In this document: positions 10,501 through 21,624 of the stretch, piece after piece
How positions within the stretch are numbered: the stretch's first letter is position 1
How the letters are laid out: each line of letters starts with the position of its first letter
DNA from: Oppiella nova
Taxonomy: Eukaryota; Arthropoda; Arachnida; Sarcoptiformes; Oppiidae
Assembly: GCA_905397405.1 (NCBI GenBank)
Contig: CAJPVJ010000237.1
Span: 1-31,061, forward strand
DNA length: 31,061 nt
Reading direction: 5' to 3'
Made by a program: the position numbers and the translations under genes
The notes under the pieces: generated by a model
What the model was told of the DNA's origin: nothing
The model's database searches: none
The model's input: only the letters and a program-made list of their open reading frames with translations

Positions 10501-11795
10501 AGTGCTTTTTTGCTTTCGGACATTATTTTGAGGCTAAGAAATACTCGAAACATAAAGATTTCAACTCAAAGGTATTAAGTGTTCATTTCTATACCATTAA
10601 AAGATAGCATCGGAAAAGGTTTTCAACACTTAGTGGCCAACTCTTAACTGCCAGCCCCCGTCAGGCCTACCGCCTCTCCCATTGCGTAACTCATTATTCA
10701 ATCTCGACTTATATTACCTAAACTTAAATTATTCTCGGAATCACTTAATATCTCTAAAAACCGAGATTTAATTATACTTTTTTGTTTGAGTAAATCTAAT
10801 TGAATATAAATTATATTTTCAAACAAAAGTCATTTTTACCTAAAGTTTACGTTTTTCGTTGCAATTAATCGACTCCTTATAGACTACTGGCAGTGAAATG
10901 TCTTTTCTTTTATAGACTTTAAATTCTTTATACCATATATGAGTCACTCGATGGAGAAAAACTCATTTATTTATTAAAAGTCATGCAAACTATTGTCTCG
11001 TTTTTATTTTGAAAAATACAATATATTTTTGACGATCTTTAGATTTAAAGATATAATAATAAATGTTCGCGAAAAACGCTGAAAATATGAAAGGACTATA
11101 ACTTATTTTCACGAGTGTTTTATATATACTTGTACATTTCACTAATAAGACTAATAAGACAGGAAGTGGCCCGGAATATAAGTGACTGCGAATGTAGTGC
11201 ACGAATGGCCAAACTGTAAAGGATGTCAGGGGTGTATCGGTTCATACTATTGAACGGAAATACCCATAAGCGCTCAACAACTTCTCCAAACAATTACTAC
11301 TTCTTCCTATAATGTCATTTGTAAGGCTCAACCTATTATTGAACACGAATTTACATTTTAAATGCAATTCCTCTCGAGAAACCATTTTTGCGAGATCCAA
11401 ATGACCCCTTCCTATCTCACACTCGGCCCCTCCACTCAAATATATATGAATTATTTATTTAGGCATAATTTTATTCATATATTCTGTTTGTTGTCACAAT
11501 TTGTTTAAGCAATTATTGGCAATAAAATTATTTTATTAAAATGTATGATTATTTCGATAAATCATGATGCTATCAAATATTAATTAAATTTGCTTAAAAT
11601 AATAAATTATTTGTTTAAACTATATTGTAATTATAAAGTTTTATTTGTTTTTTGAAAGCGCCTTTCTCTTGAAATATAATAAGCCTTTCATGTAATCAGT
11701 GTTTATGATAAGGAAAGTACTCAAGAAAATAAAAATTTTAATTAATTGCTAACATTTTAGTGAATTATGAAAAAAGAGACACAGAGATACAGTTT
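10501..11795. other. Non-coding stretch, nothing recognised
   Basis: AT-rich sequence with short minus-strand frames (10990-11202 and 11242-11439) that show no motif or repeat partner. Confidence 0.5.
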
Positions 11796-11821
11796 GAGAG
11801 AGAGAGAGAGAGAGAGAGAGA
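11796..11821. repeat. (GA)n microsatellite
   Basis: A perfect GA tract of 26 bp, 150 bp before the right copy of the coding-like inverted block. Confidence 0.97.
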
Positions 11822-11967
11822 CTACGAAAAACTAAATTAAATAATTGAGATAATAATATGATAAGCAGTTTAAATAATATATATAAACAATATTTTTAAA
11901 AGTGTTATCACTTAAGAGAAACTAAGTTCTCATTCGAGCATATCTTATGTAACACACGAGCCCTCAC

Positions 11968-12140
11968 TTGAAGCACTGGTCGGCCAAAGCCATCAATAAA
12001 AGTGTTCACCGAAACGGAAAGTTTCTTAACATTCGTGCCATTAATACAATATCTAACATCTAATACCTGTGCTCTCGTGTCTGGCATCAGGACTCATCCA
12101 ATTTGGCTCAAAGCTATGCAAAACTCCTTTAATGACTTCT
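11968..12140 (+). repeat. Coding-like block of the inverted duplication, right copy
   Basis: Inverted match of 1021-1195 on the plus strand, open through the conserved part. It lies 2.17 kb from the outer right arm, where the left copy is only about 0.23 kb from its arm. The right side therefore gained, or the left side lost, about 1.9 kb. Product not recognised. Confidence 0.6.
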
Positions 12141-13038
12141 TTCTATCAAATAAAGCAGAAGTCGTTTAAAGTCTCACAAGAATATTACAGAAAACTCCAA
12201 AAAAACTTTATTCAAAAATAATAGACTTAAGTGTTATGTCTGAGAAACAGTTTATACGGAGAGCTTAACAAAGTGCTATAATATGTGCTATAATTTGATT
12301 TTTTTTGGGTACCAAATCATCAGGATAATTCAAATGTAATTGCATTAGAAATTCGTGAAACAATATTCCTGTTTATTACAAGTTTTGGTGTTACTGTTTT
12401 CACACCTTTTCCACACACAAAATACTTGAAAACAAAAACATTTGGCATTCAAATGAAGTAATGCGGGTCTGTTTGGCACAGGTTTAGCGGTTCTCAACTG
12501 TTTTTCTCACTTTAAAACTTTTGCCGTTATTTTCGTTTTAGTAAATATCAATTACTTCGAGTCTATCATTTGAGTCTGACTTTTATATATGTATAAGATA
12601 TTCATAACGATAAGATGTAAACATATGTAATAAATGTATAAAATATCAAATGTGTATAATTCATACAATGAGAGCATTCATTCAAAAATCAAATTCTTTC
12701 ACAATAACTATTAAATATGAATACAGAGTGTATTCGTTGGGCGTATAAATAGCAATCATAACATTATAGTCAATGATTCGGGTCTTGAATTTGATTATCT
12801 ATTTTTCAGTACAACTTAAACAACTCTGAAATCGCAGTTCAATATGTGATTATAATATTGTTTGCAGTTATAATCAAAGTATAATATATAATATGTTTGA
12901 GAAATATTGAGTAAAAAGTTTGCACGGAAAGCATACACTTCCCAATGTCTTATAGCCTCAAACGAAACAAATGCACGATAGCTATCGATTTACTTTAAAA
13001 ACTATTATATTTTAAAATCATAATATTATTTTGATGAC

Positions 13039-13086
<48 letters not shown>

Positions 13087-14299
13087 ATAGTAAACAAACA
13101 AGTCATGCAACGAATTCGCATATAATGTGTTTAATAATAGAAATTGGAGTCAATTTAAGCGGTAGTTTTGTCTCTAGTGTTGGGAAACATCATTTGAATC
13201 AATTTGAAATCAATGAATTCAATGGATGTTTGAGTAAATAAATTACAATTTCTTTCAACACTTCTATATTACACACCATTAAAAATGTCTCAAACTTTAT
13301 TGATTACGTGATACCCAGGCACAAATTATAGGGTGTGCACAATCAAAATACAAATAACTAGTGTTTTTGTGAAAAACAATAAATATAATGACATTTTCAC
13401 TGGAATTGAAACAATAACTTCAAACATACTTTGATTCCACCTTGATATATATAAGAGTATACAGTAGTTGTTTGGATGTAAAGTAGTTTTTTGAAAATTT
13501 ATGTCTGAATTTGTTGTGAAACAAGTTTCATGGACTACAATAGAGTCTGCAACGAAAACAATGATTTTGATTCAAATAGGCGTCAAATGTGTGCATCTCT
13601 TATGAGGAGATCATTACTGTATTAGTAGTGGTTATTATGGCATTTAAGGAGCGAGACAACCAAACATGAAAAGGTCGGGGATGTCACTAATTTCGTTACT
13701 GTAATTGTCCGGGACTTACAATATTAGTTACATTAGCCTCATCTCAAAGCATAGGAACGGTTCCGGTTGTCAGGACTGGCAATAAACAAGTGCTTCACTA
13801 TTATCCGAGTTTACGCTTCTCTGCCATTGCTTTCAGTATTCTTTCGCCTAATTCTGTGTATATTCTGTAGATTTTCTATTGAACTCATATTACACTCAAA
13901 TTCATTAATTGAAGGCAACATTTAATTACGCCTACAATCACTATCATTACATGCAATCATTATTGGTAACAATTTTTTTGATTTTTTAATATATAGTCTG
14001 GTATTTAAATGAGCGGAAGTCATGCATTGCTTGCATTGATTTCAGACATCAAATTCAATTTTATACTCATTACAAGTCATTCAAAGTTAATATAATTAGT
14101 ATATTCGCGATATATTTGATAGTTTTCTTAGTTTTCTTATCCTAAACTTTTATAGTTTAAAGGTTTTTCAAAAATAAAATATAGTCTTTATAATGCAATA
14201 CAAAAACCAATAGTAAGACATGTGACAGAGGCGTACGCATCGATGCATTTGTCTATCGGAAGGGCCAGTGATTAACCTTTAAATATATGGACCTATTTT
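12141..14299. other. Right-side-only sequence within the inverted duplication
   Basis: Between the inner and outer pieces of the right arm there are 2.17 kb, against about 0.23 kb on the left. Apart from the GA microsatellite I see no gene, terminal repeat or transposase here. It is either an insertion or the sequence lost from the left arm. Confidence 0.5.
13042..13084. repeat. (GA)n microsatellite
   Basis: A perfect GA tract of 43 bp, the longest uninterrupted one in the window. It sits in the roughly 1.9 kb of sequence present only on the right side of the inverted duplication. Confidence 0.98.
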
Positions 14300-14540
14300 T
14301 GAGTGAAGGGTTGAGGACCAGTACATCACAATTGACAACTTCACTACATTTGATTACATACCGGTTTGACTATATATAGAGTGGTAAGTGCTATGCAAAG
14401 ATCGCTCACAAGTACGACCATAGACATAGCCATAACCAAGGACAGTCATTGAGGCGATTCCAGAGCCCTGTAATTGATCACCAGTGTTGTACTTTCAAGC
14501 ATAACAGTGAGCCTGGCCGGGCCACCAACTTTGATGGTTT
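14300..14540 (-). pseudogene. Second, inverted copy of the possible peptidase remnant
   Basis: On the minus strand a frame reads YNTGDQLQGSGIASMTVLG, then GYVYGRTC and TYHSIYSQTG, ending at a G|GTATGT that would suit a 5' splice site. It is homologous to the left-arm remnant (YNTG, DQLQ, IAS, YHSIY shared) but differs by indels. A TGA upstream in the same frame and the shift relative to the left copy argue for a broken gene. The peptidase family is tentative. Confidence 0.3.
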
Positions 14541-14957
14541 TTAGTGACTTTTTGCACAATAATGATCATTGAATCTGCATTAAAACAGGTGAATAACTAT
14601 TGCCCTGAAGTTAATGCCTATTCTCTACTCCTCTTAATTGTGAGCACAAGACTTGCCATAGATTTGGAAGAATGTCTAGAAATTGTTGTCACGTATTGGG
14701 TCTCTAATTATCAAATCTCTTTATTATTCAATAATAAATTACATTACACTGTAAAGTACTGTAGATACCTTATCGTAGTTATGATAAGTATTTGTATTGC
14801 GATGTTTAATCACAGGGAGTGAAGTGTTGTTTAGGTCTGTGTTATTCATCTATTCATTAAAAGTATTCTTTAATTCAAAATAATGGACACAAAAATTGGA
14901 GAATTTGTGAGTCGTTTCTCACGTAATAGTTAATAGTTTTGTGATTCAATAATTGCA
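14300..14957. repeat. Right arm of the inverted duplication (outer part)
   Basis: This is the reverse complement, in pieces, of positions 1-800; the outermost 127 bp are nearly identical. An open frame on the plus strand (14544-14822) is antisense to the coding-like strand of the repeat, so I do not call it a gene. No transposase or target-site duplication was seen, so whether this is a segmental duplication or two inserts of one repeat family is undecided. Confidence 0.85.
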
Positions 14958-15578
14958 AGGAATCACGTGTTTCCAGTGTTTCCAAAGCACCGACACTTAT
15001 CATTAGTTAACGAACTTTGGGTGCTTTCAGACTATCATAGGCTATGGACAGGGAAAGTATGGCTCAAATGAATGCAATATTTCATACGAGAGGCCAAAGA
15101 GTGAGTCTTTGGTGCTCTTCTCCGACGCTTTAATTGATTTATATATCCATTGACTGCCACTCCGGCCACTCATATGCGGGTCATTTGGCGCAACTTTTTG
15201 CCCCATTCTCTCCCTTCTCTCCACCTTTTCTTTCGTAATAATAAACAAAATAATAAAAAGAAGCAATTATTTGAGGGAAAAGGCTAGAAAAGTATGAATA
15301 TAATGAATGGAAAGGTATTGTGTTTGGGAAGAGGTGTCTGTGTTTTGCATCACAACACCCGACGCTTTGAATATAGAAATGGTTTATTTGGCGATAGTTT
15401 TGGTCTGAATTAGAAATTCAGGTCTAAATGAAGGACTGATTGGAAGCGCGTGCCTATCATAACATGAGTGGTCTCTCTCGGGTGCGTACAGTCTCCAGAT
15501 GTTAGGCCATTGAGTCTTACAGTAGAGTCAGTGCAAGCGCTCAGCCATACGACTGAAGCGCCGGTAAAGACAAGTTAG

Positions 15579-15626
15579 CCCTCTCTCTCTCTCACTCTCT
15601 CTCTCTCCCTCTCTCTCTCTCTCTCC
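15579..15626. repeat. (CT)n microsatellite, imperfect
   Basis: A CT tract of 48 bp with one A and one extra C interrupting it. Confidence 0.97.
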
Positions 15627-15997
15627 AACCTTTACAGTACTTATGGCTCACTTGAACTCCAAACTCATTATTACAGCCAATAGTAAAATAAGAGTCAAAT
15701 TTAGAGAAATGATCGAAAAAAGTATTTCAGAGCCGAAGGCAAGGCATTCAAAACATTATCTATTTTTTAACTCAAAATCTATTCACAGCTTCTCTTATGT
15801 GAGACATAACTTGTGGCAAAACTACTGTCCCTTCAGTTTCACTCTCTGTTAATACCGACTGTAAGTCCCAATCATTTGTGTGTTAAATATGAGTTGCAAT
15901 CGCTTTAACAATATTGTTATCAATAACTCTTAAACCCTTTGCTTTCATAAAGCCTTCAAAACATCTTCATATGTGTGGACCACTTCTCACACCTTTG

Positions 15998-15999
<2 letters not shown>

Positions 16000-16030
<31 letters not shown>
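16000..16030. repeat. (CT)n microsatellite
   Basis: A perfect CT tract of 31 bp, only 370 bp from the previous one. Confidence 0.97.
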
Positions 16031-16033
<3 letters not shown>

Positions 16034-17170
16034 TACTATAATTCTTGTTCTCTAAACGACTGGATGTCTCACCGCTTGATAGAAGTGTTTATTATTTCAT
16101 TCCAACACTCCGTCCATACATTCCCTGCTGTGGTATATGTTTGTAGTATTGTATTGAAGTCCATAATATATTTTCAATCACTCATACATTCAGTGATCTA
16201 TTAGTTGATCCAAATTTGCCGATAATTTCAGTGTTTTTTCTAACAAATGATTCAAAACTGTCTTCACTTAACACTCTTTCGGAAACAGTTTTGGAGAAAA
16301 AATAAAAATACAATTAAAAAGTGTTTTTCACTTCAAATATATTATATGTTTTCAAACGAGACTTTTGTGAAAATAAAGACCAAATTCCGTAACCAATCAT
16401 TTAAAGCGTCTCTCAATTCAAGACATTAGTCTCTATGAGAGATGAAAGTGTTGTCTAAACTGTTATTATCCTTAACTATAAGTAAACAAAATAATAGCAA
16501 AACAATACTTTAATCGACAATAAACTCATCCCAACATTAGTCCAATGCATAGAAAAATAAGTTTTAAAAAATATACGAAAACAGGAACTCATTGTATAAT
16601 AGAGTCTTAAAGCGTCTTAAGATCGCAAAGAATTTGTAAATTGAAATCAATATTAACTTTTGACAAATGGATGAAAACATATCATCATTTCGTTATTGGA
16701 TGACTACTTAAGAGTAATTAAAACTTTGTGTAAAAATTGATTATAAGTTGTCTGAAGAGTGGCTTTCATTCATAGTATGAAATGATTGCCATATTTAGGC
16801 CATTAATGAATGTATGGCTAACACATCACAATCGACAGAATCATCTCAAAGGTGATCCGCCTTTTGTTAGACTCATCTCATAATTGCCGACAATTTTAAA
16901 TCCATTTTAAAAGAATAACAAAATTTTATATAATACGATATTTTGTTTATTAATTTGTTATATTATATAAAGTGTAGTTTCTTTCGTATAAAGTTTTTAA
17001 GAATACTTTTAAAAACTTTAATTACATTTTTAACAATTAATCTATCTGTCATATAATATGTGATATAAACTTACTATATTTTAAAGTTTACATAACTTTT
17101 CTAATTTAGACTTATTTACTGTACATTATCTAATAAGCAGTTATTACTTTTTAGCATTAATTATATAAAA
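16031..17170. other. Non-coding stretch, nothing recognised
   Basis: AT-rich sequence between the microsatellites and the channel cluster. Short frames at 15914-16204 and 16247-16429 are without motifs. Confidence 0.5.
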
Positions 17171-18113
17171 TTATATTAAAAATTGAGCAGTTTAAAATTA
17201 TTTAATAAATAATATTTGTAATTTATTAAAATAATTTTATTGAAATAAAAATCTCAGATTAAAGTGATATAAATATAATAATGTACAGAAATTATTTTAA
17301 CTTGTAATTATGGCTTAATAATAAGAGTATGAAAAATTTTAACAACATTCTGAGCAATGATTTGAAAATGTTGTGAATATTATTTGAACATACTACTCAT
17401 ACACAATTAACCAATCTCAAATATTCTCAATTTAGTATTACCTAAATTTCTACAATGATACTTATTTCACATAAGTTAGTTGGCAACTTATTTCACTACT
17501 GCCCTCCAATGTATTGAATATTCACTGCCGGAATAATTTAACACACAGAATGTTTAACAAGCTCAATTCAATATGTTAATGGGCAACACCAGATGTCGAT
17601 AATATCTTCAAAATTTTAAAAGATCAATTTTACTTTTAAAAAGTGTCATTCTTGTTTTTAAGTAAACTCATTTCAGCATATTTTTGTTATTTATTAATCA
17701 ATATTTTAATTGCGGAATCCTGTTATTTTAAATTTGACATTTTATCCTTGCATGCTTTAAATTAAACAATTTTAAATAAATGTATTTATATTGTAATTCA
17801 ATATAAATGTCAATTTTAATTAATCTTATCTGTATTTTAAATTTTATTATAATTATAATATAAAAAATATGATATGAAAAATTTTATGAAAAAGTCATTA
17901 ACTAAACGTGTCGTATGTTACAATGGCTACTTTTCGTACCAGTTACCTTTCATTATCGACAATAAAATAAATTTGAATAAAATATATAAATAGCAAAAGA
18001 CATATAATACATATTATATATGATAATACGCAAATCAACAAGTAAAATATCTCATTAAACATTTCTAGAGTTATAAATTATTTTCTTAAAATTAATAAAA
18101 TATAACTACAAAA
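17171..18113 (+). promoter_or_regulatory. 5' flank of DEG/ENaC copy 1 (repeat unit, first copy)
   Basis: This flank is repeated at 19419-20335 (offset 2218-2222 bp) and, more diverged, at about 23976-24720. It contains a TATA-like TATAAATAG at 17985-17993, about 120 bp before the start codon and kept in copy 2. A block at 17481-17632 is nearly unchanged in all three copies. Its left end (17201-17250) carries the same AATAAA-bearing sequence that serves as 3' end of copy 1 further on, which suggests that another unit once lay upstream. Confidence 0.65.
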
Positions 18114-19430
18114 ATGGTTAACATGGTTAAATGTATATTACATTTTGTTAAATATTTGCATTTAAAATTAACTATTTTAAATTGTAAACTAGCTAAAATT
18201 AAATTCACTAAGCAACATGTTAAATTTATATTGGTATTAGTATTCGTGTATCAAATCGTCGACCAAACTGTCAACTATTTACACTACGATGTGATCAATG
18301 ATTTCAAATACGATCGCAATTCCCAGCTATTACTCTACAACTCATCGCTAACGCTATGCCTAAACCCGCGACACTTAGGCCGCGCGGATACAAATCAAAC
18401 CGATCTGGACTACTGGCGCTCAATTATGTTCAAGGTGACGTGTGTTGTGATTATACAGAAATACCCCATAACACCTTGCTCGCAATTATCGCCAGTATAT
18501 ATACGTCATCGACGGGATGGGAGTCTATGTCTGACGTATTTGAATGACTACACGACCCGTAAGGGGTTGACGACATATCCGTTCGGGCGCTCGCAGCTAT
18601 TCCTGCGAGACATGCCTCACGCGAAAGTGGCTTTCCATCCGTTGTATACTATGTCTCATTTTACAGCCATGTCCCGGGTGTTTGGAAAAAGTCTCATTTT
18701 CCTTTTTAATATACTACCAAACTTGCAAATATTGTTACCCCGACCCTATTCCACCGACTGTTACGACTATGAGGCCAATCGTGGGTCGGGTAATGTGGGA
18801 CCGAAATCTCGAAGCGAATGCATGTTACGAGTGATGCGAAAGCTAGAGATAAGCCGTTGCGGACATAATCTCTATTGGGATTCACGAGTGTTTCGTAACG
18901 AAAGCCAATTCGTAATGAATAGCACATTGAATGTCACCTGTTTTGTTTTACCCGATTATCCCCTATTGTCTAAAACATGTCGAAGTGATTGCAATAACTA
19001 TTTTGTGAACCAAAATATTTATGTGCAAAATAATCCGATTGTAAGCTCACACGATAGGAAATATATGAGTGCGAGTGCTATATACACGCGATTAATACCC
19101 TATATCTGGAAAATGACGCCTAAATGTGATTTTGTAAGCTATTTATCGGCAATCGGCGGACTAATGGGGATGTGGTTGGGATTCAGTGTCTATTCAGTTA
19201 TTTTGTCGACATTTAAAATCTTAAAATTGCCAATTTTTCGAAAATTTAGCACATCGAACATCATGAGAAAATTTAAAATATTAAAATTTAAGCAGGCTCG
19301 ACTAGCAAAATATATTCCGCTCGTCATTTGTTCTTACTTTTTATTTTATCAAGTATATGAAATCTATCAAGATTATAATGAATTCAATATTAAAATAAAT
19401 GTTGACTTTAAGGTCAAATTTAATAAATAA
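18114..19430 (+). CDS. DEG/ENaC sodium-channel subunit, copy 1, with a fused second TM1-like C-terminus (438 aa)
   Basis: Degenerin/epithelial sodium channel family subunit: trimeric, amiloride-type cation channels of the plasma membrane, used in arthropods for chemo-, mechano- and osmosensation. Visible: TM1 at residues 35-56; a Cys-rich ectodomain with TDCYDYE (214-220), SECMLRV (234-240), RCGHN (248-252) and TCRSDCNNYF (288-297); and TM2 at 341-366 with SYLSAIGGLMGMWLGFS, including the G-x-S selectivity motif GFS (356-358). No intron interrupts it. Normal subunits end with a cytoplasmic tail after TM2. Here the frame runs on through MRKFKILKF (384-392) into a third hydrophobic segment (399-417) followed by VYEIYQDYNEFNIKINVDF, which looks like TM1 and the first ectodomain strand of another subunit. 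A TATA-like box lies about 120 bp upstream and AATAAA at 19462. The family is firm; whether the tail is translated is unknown. Confidence 0.88.
   Translation: MVNMVKCILHFVKYLHLKLTILNCKLAKIKFTKQHVKFILVLVFVYQIVDQTVNYLHYDVINDFKYDRNSQLLLYNSSLTLCLNPRHLGRADTNQTDLDYWRSIMFKVTCVVIIQKYPITPCSQLSPVYIRHRRDGSLCLTYLNDYTTRKGLTTYPFGRSQLFLRDMPHAKVAFHPLYTMSHFTAMSRVFGKSLIFLFNILPNLQILLPRPYSTDCYDYEANRGSGNVGPKSRSECMLRVMRKLEISRCGHNLYWDSRVFRNESQFVMNSTLNVTCFVLPDYPLLSKTCRSDCNNYFVNQNIYVQNNPIVSSHDRKYMSASAIYTRLIPYIWKMTPKCDFVSYLSAIGGLMGMWLGFSVYSVILSTFKILKLPIFRKFSTSNIMRKFKILKFKQARLAKYIPLVICSYFLFYQVYEIYQDYNEFNIKINVDFKVKFNK
19263..19430 (+). pseudogene. DEG-B N-terminal piece (TM1) fused to the end of DEG/ENaC copy 1
   Basis: From an in-frame ATG at 19263 the frame reads MRKFKILKFKQARLAKYIPL, a hydrophobic helix, then YQVYEIYQDYNEFNI and KINVDF. 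This is the usual start of a DEG/ENaC protein: short basic N-terminus, TM1, then the Y-rich strand entering the ectodomain. The 131 bp at 19289-19419 are absent from copy 2, and the next repeat unit begins straight after. I infer it is the cut-off start of DEG-B, whose remaining pieces lie after 21500. An AAG|GTCAAA at 19411-19419 could act as a weak 5' splice site. Confidence 0.55.
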
Positions 19431-20335
19431 TATTTGTAATTTATTAAAATAATTTTATTGAAATAAAAATCTCAGATTAAAGTGATATAAATATAATAAT
19501 GTACAGAAATTATTTTAACTTGTAATTATGGCTTAATAATAAGATTATAAAAAATTTTAACAACATTCTGAGCAATGATTTTTAAATGTTGTGCATATTA
19601 TTTGAACATACTACTCATACACAATTAACCAATCTCAAATATTCTCAATTTAGTATTACCTAAATTCCTGAAATGATACTTATTTCACATAAGTTAGTTG
19701 GCAACTTATTTCACTACTGCCCTCCAATGTATTGAATATTCACTGCCGGAATAATTTAACACACAGAATGTTTAACAAGCTCAATTCTATATGTTAATGG
19801 GCAACACCAGATGTCGATAATATCTTCAAAATTTTAAAAGATCAATTTTACTTTTAAAAAGTTTCATTCTTGTTTTTAAGTAAACTCATTTCAGCATATT
19901 TTTGTTATTTATTAATTAATATTTTAATTGCAAAATCCTGTTAACTTAAATTTGGCATTTTATTCTTGCATGCTTTAAATTAAACAATTTTAAATAAATG
20001 TATTTATATTGTAATTCAATATAAATGTCAATTTTAATTAATCTTATCTGTGTTTTAAATTTTATTATAATATAAAAAATATTATATGAAAAATTTTATG
20101 AAAACAGTCATTAACTCTAAGTACTAAACGTGTCGTATGTTACAATGGCTACTTTTCGTACCAGTTACCTTTCATTATCGACAATAAAATAAATTTGAAT
20201 AAAAAATATAAATAGCAAAAGATATATAATACATATTATATATGATAATACGCAAATCAACAAGTAAAATATCTCATTAAACATTTCTAGAGTTATAAAT
20301 TATTTTCTTAAAATTCATAAAATATAACTACAAAA
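19419..20335 (+). repeat. 5' flank of DEG/ENaC copy 2 (repeat unit, second copy)
   Basis: Close copy of 17201-18113. It keeps the TATA-like TATAAATAG (20207-20215) and the conserved block (19699-19850). It carries 8 bp (in CATTAACTCTAAGTACTAAA) missing from copy 1 but partly present in the third copy, so copy 1 has the deletion. The junction with copy 1 falls at the end of that gene's reading frame. Confidence 0.85.
19462..19467 (+). terminator. AATAAA polyadenylation signal after DEG/ENaC copy 1
   Basis: AATAAA lies 32 nt beyond the stop codon. It belongs to the left end of the next repeat unit, so copy 1 borrows its 3' end from unit 2. Confidence 0.5.
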
Positions 20336-21525
20336 ATGATTCACATGGTTAAATGTATATTACATTTTGTTAAATATTTACATTTAAAATTAATTATTTT
20401 AAATTGTAAACTAGCTAAAATTAAATTCACTAAGCAACATGTTAAATTTATATTGGTATTAGTATTCGTGTATCAAATCGTCGACCAAACTGTCAATTAT
20501 GTGATGTGATCAATGATTTCAAATACGATCGCAATTCCCAGCTATTAGTCTACAACTCATCGCTAACCCTATGCCTAAACCCGCGACACTTAGGCCGCGC
20601 GGATACAAATCAAACCGATCTGGACTACTGGCGCTCAATTATGTTCAAGGTGACGTGTGTTATAGTTAAACAGAAATACCCCATAACACCTTGCTCGCAA
20701 TTATCGCCAGTATATATACGTCATCGACGGGATGGGAGTCTATGTCTGACGTATTTGAATGACTACACGACCCGTAAGTGGTTGACGACACATCCGTTCA
20801 GGCCCTCGCAGCTATTCCTACGAGACATACCTCACGCGAAAGTGGCTTACCATCCGTTGTATACTATGTCTCATTTTACAGCTATGTCCCGGGTGTTTGG
20901 AAAAAGTCTCGTTTTCGTTTTTAATATACTACCAAACTTGCAAATATTGTTACCCCGACCTTATCACACCGACTGTTACGACTATGAGGCCAATCGTGGG
21001 TCGGGTAGTGTGGGACCGAAATCTCGGAGCGAATGCATGTTACGAGTGATGCGAAAGCTAGAGATAAGCCGTTGCGGACATAATCTCTATTGGGATTCAC
21101 GAGTGTTTCGTAATGAAAGCCAATTCGTAATGAATAACACATTGAATGTCACGTGTTTTGTTTTACCCGATTATCCCTTATTGTCTAAAACATGTCGAAG
21201 TGATTGCAATCACTATTTTGTGAACCAAAATATTTATGTGCAAAATAATCCGATTGTAAGCTCACACGATAGGAAAACTATGAGTGCTCTGTACACACGA
21301 TTAATACCCTATATCTGGAAAATGTCGCCTAAATGTGATTTTGTAAGCTATTTATCGGCAATCGGCGGACTAATGGGGATGTGGTTGGGATTCAGTGTCT
21401 ATTCAGTTATTTTGTCGACATTTAAAATGTTAAAATTGCCAATTTTTCGAAAATTTAGCACATCGAACATCATGAGAAAATTTAAAATATTAAAATTCTT
21501 CGTCCGAGCTGATCGTTTTATATAA
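20336..21525 (+). pseudogene. DEG/ENaC copy 2, frame-shifted by a 7-bp deletion after TM1
   Basis: Tandem duplicate of copy 1. Translation from the equivalent ATG (20336) gives the cytoplasmic start and TM1 but stops at a TGA (20508-20510) after QTVNYVM. Relative to copy 1, 7 bp are missing from the TCAACTATTTACACTACGATG stretch. From 20506 the rest of the protein is open for 339 codons, including TDCYDYE, SECMLRV, TCRSDCNHYF and the TM2 motif IGGLMGMWLGFS. A 6-bp in-frame deletion shortens SASAIYTR to SALYTR. The C-terminus differs from copy 1: after MRKFKILKF it reads FVRADRFI and stops. The frame beyond the shift has stayed open, so the break is recent, or an assembly error. As written it cannot make a full two-TM subunit from this ATG. 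Confidence 0.85.
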
Positions 21526-21624
21526 GGCGAGCAGTAAACAAGAATGAAAAATAAAATAGTTCATATACTTTAGATAGTTCTAATATTACTTAAGTTATAA
21601 TTTTATTTACAACTGAAATTCCAG

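Noticed and set aside
14544-14822. A 92-codon plus-strand frame in the right duplication arm
   Set aside because: It runs antisense to the strand on which the two arms conserve codons, has no known motif and is not open in the left arm.
1-14957. The outer 127-bp inverted repeats as terminal inverted repeats of a transposon
   Set aside because: Similarity continues inward in several collinear pieces and may continue outside the window; no transposase and no target-site duplication were seen.
15016-15045. Resemblance of CTTTGGGTGCTTTC to CTTTGGGTGCTTTT near 1830
   Set aside because: Only about 14 bp agree, the orientation does not fit the inverted duplication, and the flanks are unrelated.
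18356-18927. Other-frame ORFs inside the DEG/ENaC copies (both strands)
   Set aside because: They overlap the clear channel frame and recur only because the sequence is duplicated.
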